NCBI GenBank assembly: GCA_964017065.1
Contig: OZ024783.1
Location: 5,463,399-5,527,398, forward strand
Length of the DNA: 64,000 nucleotides
DNA from: Haliclona indistincta
Taxonomy: Eukaryota > Porifera > Demospongiae > Haplosclerida > Chalinidae
Reading direction: 5' to 3'
Shown: positions 1 to 10,385 of the stretch, piece after piece
How positions within the stretch are numbered: the stretch's first letter is position 1
How the letters are laid out: each line of letters opens with the position of its first letter
Made by a program: the position numbers and the translations under genes
Notes under the pieces: generated by a model
The model's input: the letters and a program-made list of their open reading frames with translations, nothing else
The model's database searches: none
Told to the model about the DNA's origin: nothing

Positions 1-90
1 ATTGTCGTTTGGTTCGCGCGACGCACAATTATTTCTTGGTTCTTTATTTTGCTGGACGTCTATTGGGCTCTGAATACGATCATGATCCAG
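1..90 (+). other. Noncoding leader exon of NLR unit 1
   Basis: This stretch matches 5296-5376 and 11388-11476, sharing the GGTTCGCGCGACGCAC core and the run ending GAATACGATCAT..CCAG just before a GT donor at 91. The next acceptor lies directly before the ATG at 206, so this is read as a 5' untranslated exon. Only this copy has ATG-ATC-CAG at its end, which after splicing would be in frame and add three residues upstream of the main start. The true 5' end may lie before the window. Confidence 0.6.
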
Positions 91-205
91 GTATGTAGTG
101 GAAAATGCGTGATAACTTATCGAGGAGGGCCGAAATATATATATTTTTGTCCCGGTGCATATTAATCAGTACTGCATGCTGTTATTTTACATAGTCGTTT
201 TTCAG

Positions 206-3200
206 ATGAAGCCTGCAGCATTGTTGATCTGCTATGTGTACCAAGCCTGGTTCTACTGGACGTTCTTTTCCTTCGCTACTAAAGCGTATCCACTGCAGCA
301 ACGCCAGTTGAATGATAACAATACCAGTAAGCTGAACCCGGCAGTGATAATTGTTTGCTGTGCAACGGGCTGCTGCCAGTGCAGTTCAGCCTGATGCCAA
401 GGGTCCCATGTATGCTAAATCAGTTTTAACTGCTATTCGGAAGCAATAATCCCTATTAATTTTTAGTATCAACAGACCTTGTGGTTAGGTTGTACTTACA
501 GTATAAATGAGATCAAAGATAACTTCCTTTTTGATGACAAACATTGATAATTAAACTATTATGCTACCAGAAAAATTTACTATGTTGGTGTGTGTGTGTG
601 TGTGTGTGTGTGCTCGCTGCACACAACAGGGACTATACCTAGCAGGTTTAGAGTATTGTGTGTTGTTTAGACGTAATTACAAATGTAATCATTCATATGC
701 AGACATCGACCAACTGAGTATGGAACACCTAGCCTCTGTTATTCTATCGCCTGTGGTTGCCCTCGTGGTTGCAGTTATTGCCGCTGTCTCTCCATTTGCT
801 CTCTATTTGTGTAAGTTTTATCTCTTCAAAACTAAAGTATTCTAAAAGCGAGACAAATTCAGGTAATCAGTATCAATCTTTTTTAGACAAAAGAAAGCTC
901 AAAGCTAGAGATGCTAACAGAAGAGAAGTGCCAGACATAGACGGCGAAGCTCAAGGTGAGCATCATGGAATTTACAAACGTTTATATCAATGCTTTTATC
1001 ATAGTTGTCATTGAATATGCCCAGTATCTCAAGCGCCACTACAAACAGCCACTCCCTGATGATGATGGACTACTTACAATGCGCCACAGAAATGGATATG
1101 TTGATCTAGCTGTCATCAGCAGTGAATCTCTGACACATGAAACAGACATGACAGCAGAGACTAGCTTCATGACTAGTGGTCCGAGAAAGGAAATGTTACC
1201 ATCTGTCTTAAATCTTACTGACATTCTGAAGCCAAGTAAGAGTGGTACTCCAATAAGGTGTGTCCTGATAGAGGGTGCGCCAGGTATTGGCAAGAGCACA
1301 CTTGTTTGGGAGTTATGTCACAAGTGGGAGGAGTTGGACAATATGAAGCGATTCAAGCTGGTGGTGCTGGTTTCATTGAGAAAAGCTAAAGAAGCCAAGT
1401 GTCTTAAAGAAATATTACCAAGGCAACAATACGAAGACATACATGAAGATGGTATTATAACAGAAATTGGAAATGGTAGTGACATACTTATTATTCTTGA
1501 TGGTTTTGATGAGCTTCCTCGTGCAAAACGCCAGTCTGACTCAATCTTTATAAATCTGATTAAGGGTGTGCAACTACCAAACGCTACAGTAATCGTTACT
1601 AGTCGGCCTTCAGTAAGTGCTGACCTCAAGAGGTTGTGCAGAGATAACATCGACAGGCATTTGAAGATTTTAGGTTTCACTGGAGGACAAATCGAAAAAT
1701 TTGTTGAATGCGAATTCAGAGATGGTGATGAACGGGCAGCATTCCTGCAGTATCTCAACATTAACCCTATAGTCAAGAGTATGATGCACCTTCCTCTCTA
1801 TGCAGTCATTGTTGCTGAAGTTTTTGATGGCACTAAATCGCCACAGCTGAAGACCATGATTCAACTGTACGATGCTTTCACTCGTAGCCTCATCCGTCAC
1901 CACTTGGTTCGAAACAAACTGGTAGACGAAGATTATGAAATGCCTCAATCCCTCCAATGTAAGAATGACATTGACCAGCTTCCTTTAGCAATGCGGAACA
2001 TATTTTATAAGCTAGTTGAGGTAGCTTTCAATGGTCTCAAAACAGAGACATACTGTTTCACTGATCTTGGCAACGATTTCGATCACCTTGGAGTGATGAA
2101 GAAAGTACAAAGTTTAGACATGTCTGTTGGTCCTAGATATGCTTTTAGTTACTTGCATACGACATTCCAAGAATACTTGGCGGCTCTACACATATTTTAC
2201 AACCTGGAAGATCTTGAGTTGCCAGCATCTTTTGGTAAAAGAGATGTTTTACGATTTTTGGCTGGACTATGCTGTGCACATGATAATGTTGGAGTTCTTT
2301 CAGTTGTTGGCGATTTACTTGGAAGAATAGGGGACCAACGCAACCTTCAATTGGCTTGTTGTGTGTATGAATGTAATACTATTGTAGAAAAAATTCCGAT
2401 GGTGAGCGAAGTGTTTGACGGGGAAACAATAATTGGTGTAAGTGGTAAAATGCCCTTTGACTACTACATCATTGGTCATTGTGTCTGCCATGTTGGTGGG
2501 AAATGGAGCATTACAGTGCATAGCAGAGATGAAGTTGCTCAATTGGTCAAAGGACTGGAATCAAAACAGCAGCAGATAAATGGACGAAGCAATTTGGGTA
2601 GGTCAATCAAGGGAAAAATAGAGGACCTTCAACTTGTAACTGGACCATTTGGAACATTACTGCCAATACTAACCAAGTACACTGACCTTCACTCCCTCAA
2701 GCTCTACTTTGTTGCTTTCAGTGCAAGTGATGCAGATATTTTGCAAGAATATATCTCACATCAGACAATAAAGAAAATCGAGATATTCAGCTGTAAAAAC
2801 ATTGAACTACTGTTTCCCATCATTTTGGGTCATTCTTCACTGGACACAGTGTACATCAGTGGTACTCTGTCAACAGGCACTGACCATGACCGTGAGGCTT
2901 ATAATATACAAAAACTTCTCGAATGCAACACAAATCTTAATGAGCTCTCCATTGATGATGCCATTATTGGTCCACAAGGAATGATTAAAGTCATTAATTC
3001 AAATAGCACACTCAAGAAAGTGACACTCTTTGTTACTGAAGTTCATGAATCATTAAGAGTTTCTCTTAGTTGTCCGGGAAAGTCATACTGGAGCACCACA
3101 AATAGTGTTGAGCTGCCATTAGTACACAAAACTCCACTGTCGCTCTTGCAGGAAATTGCAAATGAAAAAAAGATCGATTTGCAGCTTGTTGATCCACACA

Positions 3201-3262
3201 CCTATGTCACCTTAAAAGCCCCTACTCATATCCGGTTTTATTCTTCTCGAAGTACCCATTAA
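206..3262 (+). CDS. Membrane-anchored NACHT-LRR protein (NLR unit 1)
   Basis: Four exons, 206-326, 703-810, 887-955 and 1005-3262, give one open frame of 851 residues with all introns in phase 1. Residues 1-27 look like a signal peptide (ending ATKA). A short ectodomain with an NNT sequon follows, then a hydrophobic helix at about 53-76 and a KRK stop-transfer. The NACHT has Walker A GAPGIGKS at 190-197, Walker B with DGFDE at 265-269 and a TSRPS sensor at 298-302. The part after about residue 560 has LRR-like strands. NACHT proteins of the STAND class are NTP-driven switches in innate immunity; a role here as a tethered receptor or adaptor is inference. Intron 1 holds a (GT)n tract at 589-612. 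An alternative reading is that the N-terminal segment is an uncleaved anchor, making a two-helix hairpin. The nearest relative is unit 4, which has an exon 4 of identical length. Confidence 0.85.
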
Positions 3263-3911
3263 ATAAATTTTCACTTAGTTGATGTGACCACTTGTAGCTT
3301 CAGCATAGCTGACTCCCTTTTCATATTAGTTATTGTGTTACATTAAATTTTTTATTGAGTTAGTACTATGATTTGTGCAAGAGACCGACTAAATTTTTGT
3401 GATGTGATATTGATAGAAAACAGCCCAATTTTTTTCATTTAAAAAATGAGATATAGCAATTGGTGAAACAATAATTGAAAAAATTATGATTTTAAAAAGG
3501 GGAAAAGAAATCAGTGATGTGATGGAGGTGGGCAATGAGTTCCAGAGTTGAAAGAGACATTACCGATGGCGCCACGATCGGTAATGTCTCCTTCGACAGC
3601 ACTAAGCACATACTGACAATGACTGGGTTTAACTCCAATCCGGGTTCTGCCCTTGACATTAAATGGATGTGAGAATTAAAAGTTTTATGTACTCTACAGT
3701 CTTTGCAAATAAATATTTCCTATTCAACTGTATTTATTATTAATTTTTTAAGTGTATGTTCATATTTTGTATATCCCAATATAATTCTATCTAATTATCA
3801 TGCACGCATTAATTTTGGTGGGAAAAGCTGCACTTCAATCGAGTAGGACTCGCTCAGGTTCGTTCCAATCCTATAAAAGAGCACACACCTCCAAACCTCG
3901 TGTAAACAAAC
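3263..3911. other. 3' flank of NLR unit 1, no gene seen
   Basis: This is AT-rich sequence with an overlapping AATAAA-type signal just after the stop at 3262. It contains one perfect inverted repeat, listed separately. No open frame in it has gene-like features. Confidence 0.6.
3554..3590. other. Perfect 14-bp hairpin
   Basis: GAGACATTACCGAT at 3554-3567 is followed by a 9-base spacer and its exact reverse complement at 3577-3590. It lies about 300 bp downstream of NLR unit 1. It could be an RNA hairpin in a long 3' end, or the core of a small palindromic repeat. No TSD was seen. Confidence 0.6.
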
Positions 3912-4210
3912 ATGGCTGTCAAGGAAGATTTTCCACAGTATATATCTAGCTCTTTTAGACCAAACGGACGTGATCTGTGAGGCGATCCAGTACAGTATCA
4001 CTCCAGCAGCTGTTCAGCTAGCAAGGCGAGAGTTCTTGCCGAGATCAGACTGCGGGGCCGCCGTTTGTGCACTGGCTAAACAGACGTTGGAAGGAGTCCT
4101 CAGGAAAGTTCGCCTCTCTCCGGATAACTTTTATCACCTAGTCGATGCTCTGAACGAGTGTGAGGTATCCTCGTTTACCGGCAAGACGCTAGAGGAACAC
4201 AGTGGTGAGT
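3912..4210 (+). pseudogene. Death-fold (CARD-like) exon with frameshift
   Basis: A start ATG at 3912 opens a frame (MAVKEDFPQYISS) that fails near 3945. One base out of phase it continues as LLDQTDVICEAIQ..., through LRKVRLSPDNFYHLVDALN, to a GTGAGT donor near 4205. The about 90-residue, all-helical, acidic/leucine pattern resembles CARD-like death-fold exons found at the N-terminus of invertebrate NLR and signalling proteins; this is recognised by pattern only. The frameshift suggests a relic. It sits immediately before a GH31 tail exon with no downstream death-fold partner, so it was probably brought in by rearrangement. Confidence 0.45.
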
Positions 4211-4237
4211 CCCTCATTTTGTCAGTCAGACAGTGAC

Positions 4238-5203
4238 ATCATCTAATGGAGGAGAGACCAAGACGATACCAGCTCCTATTGATGTCATACCAGTGAGAAA
4301 AATTTGTTGCTACTTCTTCGTCTAAGCATTTAATTTTTTCGCCATTTTCTAGATTCATGTTCGTGGTGGTACTATTATTCCGATGCAAGCGCCAGCACTG
4401 ACCACTCATGCTACTAGGAACAACAGCTTCTCACTGCTAGTAGCACTGGACGATCAACAGAATGCAAAAGGTGATTCTCTTCTGGGACGATGGAGAATCC
4501 ACCGGCATTACACAGTTTGTGATGTATATTTCAGGTATATTTTTTTTTTAGTTTCAAGGCATCCTCACCTGGATCTATAACAGGAGAAGTTTTTTGATCG
4601 CAGAAGGTTACTTTATATAGCTGTACAGCTTCCTATTGCGCAATTGAAATTCTGCCAGGTGAAACTGTCCATTGTTGTTTGTGCCTTGGAGTCTAGTTAT
4701 TCAGCTTCTATGGTTTTTTCTTGTACGGTAGCAAAAATAATTTCTATGTCAGTAAAGATTTCAACCTAGGGCTTATCATGGTTCTATTGGCCGTTAAAGT
4801 TATACAGTATACAGTCCTTAGTACATAGTAAACTTACGCACAGCCATAATAGCTCATGCAAAACGGTTTTATGTACATGTAGAAGTTTTTCCGAACAGCA
4901 GAATTTCAGTTGTGATGTTATCATTGCTCTATTCAAAGACTAAGTTGTGCGATTCTTAATATTGTAATAATTATTTATCTTGTTATGTTACAGGAATTTG
5001 ATTGTGTACCATTATTGGAAAGAGTGACTGTTTTGGGACTAAGAGGATCTCCCACCTGTGCTACTATAAATGGAAATGCTATAGTAAACGTAGCTTTCAA
5101 TGGAAAAAGTAGCACATCCTGTCTATGTCGGGACTGAACTGTGCACTCAGGGACTCATTCACACTTCAGTGGTGGACTATATAAGAGATAGCATGCTTAA
5201 TAC
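4238..5203 (+). pseudogene. GH31 alpha-glucosidase C-terminal exons, copy 1 (broken)
   Basis: Exon-like blocks encode the C-terminal part of a glycoside hydrolase family 31 enzyme. They are PAPIDVIP (ends 4292), IHVRGGTIIPMQAPALTTH with the ALDD motif (from 4353), and a last exon beginning near 4994 (FDCVPLLERVTVLGLRGSP). The HVRGG..P...PA and ALDD..AKG signatures are typical of lysosomal-type maltase/glucosidases. The frame is lost after AKG by a one-base change. A TGA falls in the short third exon, and a further shift follows FNGK. No catalytic domain is present. It ends about 90 bp before the leader exon of NLR unit 2, matching copy 2 at 10386-11303. Confidence 0.7.
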
Positions 5204-5295
5204 GTAATAGTCTTTATTTTGATTCAAATGGTTGTATGATTACAGTTTTAAACTCTCGTCTGGTTTACCTGCGTGCCGTGACCACGTGTATTAAC

Positions 5296-5376
5296 TGTCG
5301 TTCGGTTCGCGCGACGCACGGTTACTTCTTGGTTCTTTTGCTGGACGACTATTGGGCTCTGAATACGATCATCCAG
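5296..5376 (+). other. Noncoding leader exon of NLR unit 2
   Basis: This is homologous to 1-90 and 11388-11476. A donor (GTAAAA) follows at 5377 and the acceptor abuts the ATG at 5500. It lacks the extra in-frame ATG seen in unit 1. Confidence 0.6.
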
Positions 5377-5499
5377 GTAAAATAGTGGAAAATGCGTGAT
5401 AACTTATCGAGGAGGGCCGACATTTAAAATTTGCTTGTCCCGGTGCATATTAATCAAGTGAACACTGCATGCTGTTTTTTTTACATTGTCGTTTTTCAG

Positions 5500-7624
5500 A
5501 TGAAGCCTGCAGCATTGTTGATCTGCTATGTGTACCAAGCCTGGTTCTACTGGACGTTCTTTTCCTTCGCTACTGAAGCGTATCCACTGCAACAACGCCA
5601 GTTGACTGATAACAATACCAGTAAGCTGAGTTGTTGACCGTGCAACGGGCTGCTTCCAGTGCAGTTCAGCCTGATGCCAAGGGTCCCATGCATGCTAATC
5701 AGAACAGGTTACTAATCGGAGGCAAAATAATCTGCATGTATTTTGGTGTCAGCAGGCTTTGATGTGGTCGGGTTGTACTTTTAGTAGTGAGGTCAATGAT
5801 AACTTCCTTTTTGATGACAGACTTTGGTAAACTATGCTACCAGTAGAATTATTATTGTATTTACTATGTTGGTGTGTGTGTGTGCTTGCTGCATATAACG
5901 GGGACTATACCTAGCAGGTTTAGAGTATGATTGTGTGTTCTTTTAATCTTTAGACCTAATTACAAACGTAATCATTCATATGCAGACACTGAACAACTGA
6001 GTAAGGAACAGCTATCCTCTATTATTTTATCACCTGTGGTTGCCCTCGTGGTTGCAGTTATTGCCGCAGTCTCTCCATTTGCTCTCTATTTGTGTAAGTT
6101 TTATCTAAAGTATTCTAAACAAGACAAATTCTAACCATCAGTATCAATTTTTAGGCAAAAGAAAGCTCAACGCTAGAGATAAAAGAAGAGAAACCAAAGG
6201 TGAGCATCATGCAATTTACAAATGACATTAGTGTCACTGCTGTGCATCTTTCTTACCATTTAGAGCATATTGAAAAATTTGCCGAGGATCTCAAAGAACT
6301 GTATCAACGTGATAGACCACCAAATAGCGATGGAATACCTACCATTCATACTAGAAATAGCTGCTATGTTGAGCCAGCTATCACCAACACAGCAGCCGAG
6401 GATAGTCAAACCAAGATAACACTGAAAGATATTTTGAAGCCAAGAGAGGATGGTAGACCAGTGAGGTGTGTCCTGATAGAGGGTGCACCAGGTGTCGGCA
6501 AGAGCGCACTAGCATGGGAGGAGTGTCACAAATGGGCCATGAATCAGTTAGAGAGGAAATTTAACTTAGCAGTACTCATTTCATTGGGAGAGGCTCAAAA
6601 ACCAATGAGCATTGAAGATATTTCTCCACAATTCAAAAAGAACTTGAAAGGTATTTTAGCATCAGTTGGAAATGGCAAAGGTTTACTGCTTGTTCTTGAC
6701 GGCTTTGATGAACTTTCTCATGAACAGCAACAAGCTGGGTCCATTTTTATCGACCTTATAAACGGTTTGAAGCTTCCCAAGGCTACTATAATAGTCACTA
6801 CTCGTCCTTCGGTCAGTGCCAACCTCATGAAACAGAGCAAGCATAGGATTGATCGAAATATTAAAATCTTGGGCCTCACGAGAGATGGCGTTCAAAAGTT
6901 TGTAATGATTGAGTTTAGTGGATCTGAGAGAAAAGATGAGTTTCTACACTTTATTAGCAATCCCATCATCAAGGAGATGATGTACTTTCCACTTAATGCT
7001 GTCATCATTACTACCCTTTTTAAGGAAAAGCAAGTAAGTACTATTACTAAACTTTTCGATGGTCTTACTCGAGCTCTCATACGTCGACATCTCATTCGCA
7101 ACAAGCAGGTATCTGATTCTTTTATCATGCCTCACTCTCTCCAATGCCAACACTGCCTAAGTCAACTTCCGTCAGAAGCAGCTGATAAATTTATCAAACT
7201 ACTCCAGGAAGCTTATGAAGGACTGATAAGAGAAGAGTATGTTTTGACCAACCTCGGCAATGACTTTGATCATCTTGGTCTCATGGAAAAAACTCAAGGT
7301 TTGAGCGTGTCAGTTGGACCTACATATGCGTTCAGTTACTTGCATCAGACACTCCAAGAATACCTTGCAGCTCTCCACATATATTACTTCCCAAATCTTG
7401 AGGTACCAACATCATTTGGTAAAACAGATTTTCTAAGATTTTTGGCGGGTTTGTGCAGTACTGCAGAGAACAATGCCGATCTTCTTTGCCTGAAAGTGGG
7501 CAATTTACTACGAAACATTACTGATGATGGAGTACGCAATCTTCAGTTGGCACGATGTGTGTATGAGTATAGAACCATTTTACAGAAAATCCCACTAACA
7601 TGTGAACTTGATACTAATTTTTAA
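5500..7624 (+). CDS. Membrane-anchored NACHT protein lacking the LRR tail (NLR unit 2)
   Basis: Exons 5500-5620, 5986-6093, 6155-6199 and 6264-7624 splice into an open frame of 544 residues, again with three phase-1 introns. The signal peptide, short ectodomain, TM helix and CKRK juxtamembrane segment are nearly identical to units 1 and 3. The NACHT keeps GAPGVGKS, LLLVLDGFDEL and TTRPS. The protein stops after the winged-helix/HD region (KIPLTCELDTNF), where units 1 and 4 run on for about 300 residues. The stop comes from sequence that aligns with the 3' UTR of unit 3 (15430-15620), so the LRR region was removed by a deletion in the genomic DNA. Coding ability upstream is intact, so a truncated ligand-independent switch or a decoy is possible; this is inference. 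Confidence 0.75.
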
Positions 7625-7804
7625 AATATTCATTAATTTTAACTGTCACTGTGGTAAAATTTGTGTTTATAAACAATTATTATTACAGCAGCTTTTAGTA
7701 TTATTGTGATTTTAGTGCTGAAAGTGAAATGGTAATTTTGGGACTTAATAAAAGTTGTCCATTTGGTCAATGCATCTGTGCAAAGTTTAAAATAGTTATT
7801 TAAT

Positions 7805-8430
7805 TTTTATAGTCGTGTTACCATTCCATGCTTGCTCCTTGTTGGTTTACATTGTGGACCAGTAGCAGATTTCTTCATCCCTATACATCCTTTTGATTTT
7901 GTTAGAAATCTTTTTATTTTTTGTTTGTGTCCTTTTTTCTTTTTCAGTGAACTGAGTTTCAAATTTTTGGTGCTGTTCAAATTCTGCAAGACATAATGTA
8001 TCTCTTTGATTCCACCATTGGTTTGGTTTGCTGTTTTGTTGATAATTTCTTTATGTGAGCTTTTTAACTTGTAGCTCATATTATTTCTAAATACTGAAAC
8101 TAGCTTATGCATTCATGCATGCTGTATGCACTGAATACGAGCCCCGCCTACTCTGGTTTAGAAATTTCTGTATGGCTGTGATACTATCTGGCAAGCAGCA
8201 GAATGATGATACTAAACGAGCTTATTCGGTGAGTTGTTCTTCGAAGACTCCAGACGCCAATATGCTCTCTCCATACGGCGATACTCTACTAGCTAGAGTT
8301 CTAATGAACACATACCCGTGCGCTGAGCTAGGAGCTAAACACGACTACTCCTGCATTACTGCAACACGCACTTTACTGTGGCGGTGCGCCAATTCTAGTA
8401 ATGAGATTCATAACTTTACAAGCTGCTTTA
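7805..8430 (-). repeat. Diverged partial copy of a dispersed foldback repeat
   Basis: Blocks in this stretch match the repeat family seen at 24957-26211, 47891-49034 and 49035-50302. They are CGTGTTACCATTCCATGC, the GTTTGTGTCC...TTTTTCAG run, and TACGAGCCCCGCC with the following GAAGACTCCAGAC. Only one foldback arm remains. Its 8288-8390 end is shared with 32645-32735. Open frames here on both strands have no recognisable domain and are taken as part of the repeat. Confidence 0.6.
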
Positions 8431-8656
8431 TTTTCCAGCAATAGTATTTTGTACAGGCGTGCTCCAGTATAGGGTCCGCAATGAAAAAAAACGAGTGTTA
8501 CATATTCACGACACAATCAATGGGATAAGCAGAATGCAAATTTTTGCGTTAAAATTAAAGAAGTAAGCTCTAGTCTAGGCCCTGACTAAGATTTGTATGC
8601 ATTTAATTTAGGAGAGGATAACTCAACTGTTTTAGGGTAATTTGACCCCAAGGAAT

Positions 8657-10352
8657 AAGATGTGATATGTGCATGATATGTGCCAAATTGTCTATCCGCT
8701 GCGGAATACCCGAAAATGACCACACCATTTTATTGGCAGTGTCATTAACAGTAATTGCTCTATCTTCTTAACCAATTTAGTATAACCTACTTACTAGCAA
8801 CTGTTCTAAGGTAATATGACCCTAAGGAATATATTGGGATGTGTGCCAAAACCAATAATTATTCACTGCAAAAAATGGCTACACCTTTTTTAGAAAGGCA
8901 TTAACATCTCTATTCTAATATTTTAAGATTCTGATGGTTTGCAAGTACAGGTTATTACCAACAAAAAGACACAATAATAATTATTTATTAACTTGAGGAG
9001 TCACTTAAATATAAACTTAGGCTGTACGTATTTAGTATTACAAAAATGATGTTCACAAAAATAGCTAAGGGTTTTTTCAGGATTCACCTTCTTTACACTT
9101 GCAGTATTTGCAACACTTGATTCCAGCTACCCTGCAGTGACATATCCATTCTTGTGGGCACATCTACCACATAAAAGGATCAGTAAGGTCTTCAGGCTTG
9201 GAGGTAACAATACCAGGAACTATTAAATTTGGTTTGTGAAACCATACCACTCAGTGTTCATTTCTAAACCATCTTTAAGTGGGGCTTGTATCCAAAGCTG
9301 TTGTTGATAATATGCCTGGCTTGAGATAATATCCATAGCTGTTGTTGACTTGAGACACCTTACTACAGCACTGGGGACAAGCTTGGAAGGTGCCTCGTTG
9401 CACTCCGTGCTCTGACTGGATGTGATACAACTAGCATGATTTCTACGAAGCATGCAGCAATAAAAGCTATCCACAACAATTTAACACTGATACAAAATTT
9501 AAGTCTTTAACAACTCAGACTTGACAGAGAGCATGATACAGACGGCAGGAAACTATCTAGTAAGGTGTCTCACGCCAATAAAAGACATGGAAACATTTGA
9601 TGACTTGCGTCTTGCTGCTTTTAATAGCAATTCCCTCAAAATGGACTTTCAAAAAATTCCCTGCACATCAGCCAATGCAAGAAAGCATATTGAAAATATT
9701 ATCAGCAACAGCTATGGATACAAGCCCCACTCAAAGATGGTTTAGAAATGAACGCTGAGTTGTATGGTTTCACAAACCAATTTAATAGTTCCTGGTATAG
9801 TTACCCCCAGCCTGAACTGAGGCCTTCCTGATCCTTGTACATGTGGTAAATGTGCCCACAAGAATGGATATGTCGCTGGAATCAAGTGTTGCAAATACTG
9901 CAAGTGTAAAGGAGATGGATGAATCCTGCAAAAACCCTATCACTGAATAACTTAATTTTTGTGAACATCATTTTTATAATACTAAATACTGCCTAAGTTT
10001 ATATTTAAGTGACACCTCAAGTTAATAAATTGTGTCTTTTTGTTGGTAATACCCTGTACTTATACTGTTTTCAACCCATCAGAATCTTAAAATATTAAAC
10101 TCTTTAAAATAGAGATGTTAATAAATACATTTCTGAAAAAAGGTGTAGCCATTGTTTGCAGTGAATATTGGTTTTGGCACACATCCCAATACATTCCTTA
10201 GGGTCATATTACCTTAGAACAGTTGCTAGAAAGTAGGTTACTAATGGTTAAGAAGATAGAGCAATTATTGTTAGTGACACTGCCGATATAAAGGGAGTGG
10301 TCATTTTCAGGTATTTCGCAGTGGATAGACATTTTGGCACATATCACATCTT
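8657..10352. repeat. 1.7-kb imperfect palindrome (inverted duplication)
   Basis: Sequence from 8657 (AAGATGTGATATGTG) to about 9320 is repeated as its reverse complement from about 9695 to 10352, with a 370-bp unpaired centre. The arms differ by scattered substitutions and small indels. Both arms carry the same degenerate cysteine-rich coding tail, so this is a head-to-head duplication of a transposon gene end rather than a simple MITE. It interrupts the region where the rest of the second GH31 gene copy would be expected. Confidence 0.75.
9521..9925 (+). pseudogene. Remnant of a transposon-associated Cys-rich protein
   Basis: The frame encodes LRLAAFNSNSLKMDFQKIP, then ARKHIENIISNSYGYKP. 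After stops it continues as PDPCTCGKCAHKNGYV...CCKYCKCK. This resembles a C-terminal layout common in invertebrate repeat-associated proteins: a PPTS..H..RA-YQ stretch followed by CxC..C...CC..CxCK clusters. The identification is by memory of the pattern and is tentative. It contains internal stops and no start context. The opposite palindrome arm (about 9060-9330, minus) carries the same Cys-rich tail. Confidence 0.4.
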
Positions 10353-10385
10353 CGTCTAGGCATTTAGTTTTTTGCCATTTTCTAG

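Noticed and set aside
1039..1957. Minus-strand frames of 86-152 residues over the NACHT exon
   Set aside because: They mirror the conserved plus-strand NACHT coding and recur at the same place in unit 4, as expected of shadow frames.
7807..8444. 101- and 109-residue open frames as separate genes
   Set aside because: The sequence matches a dispersed repeat family present at least three more times in the window, and no domain or splice context supports coding.
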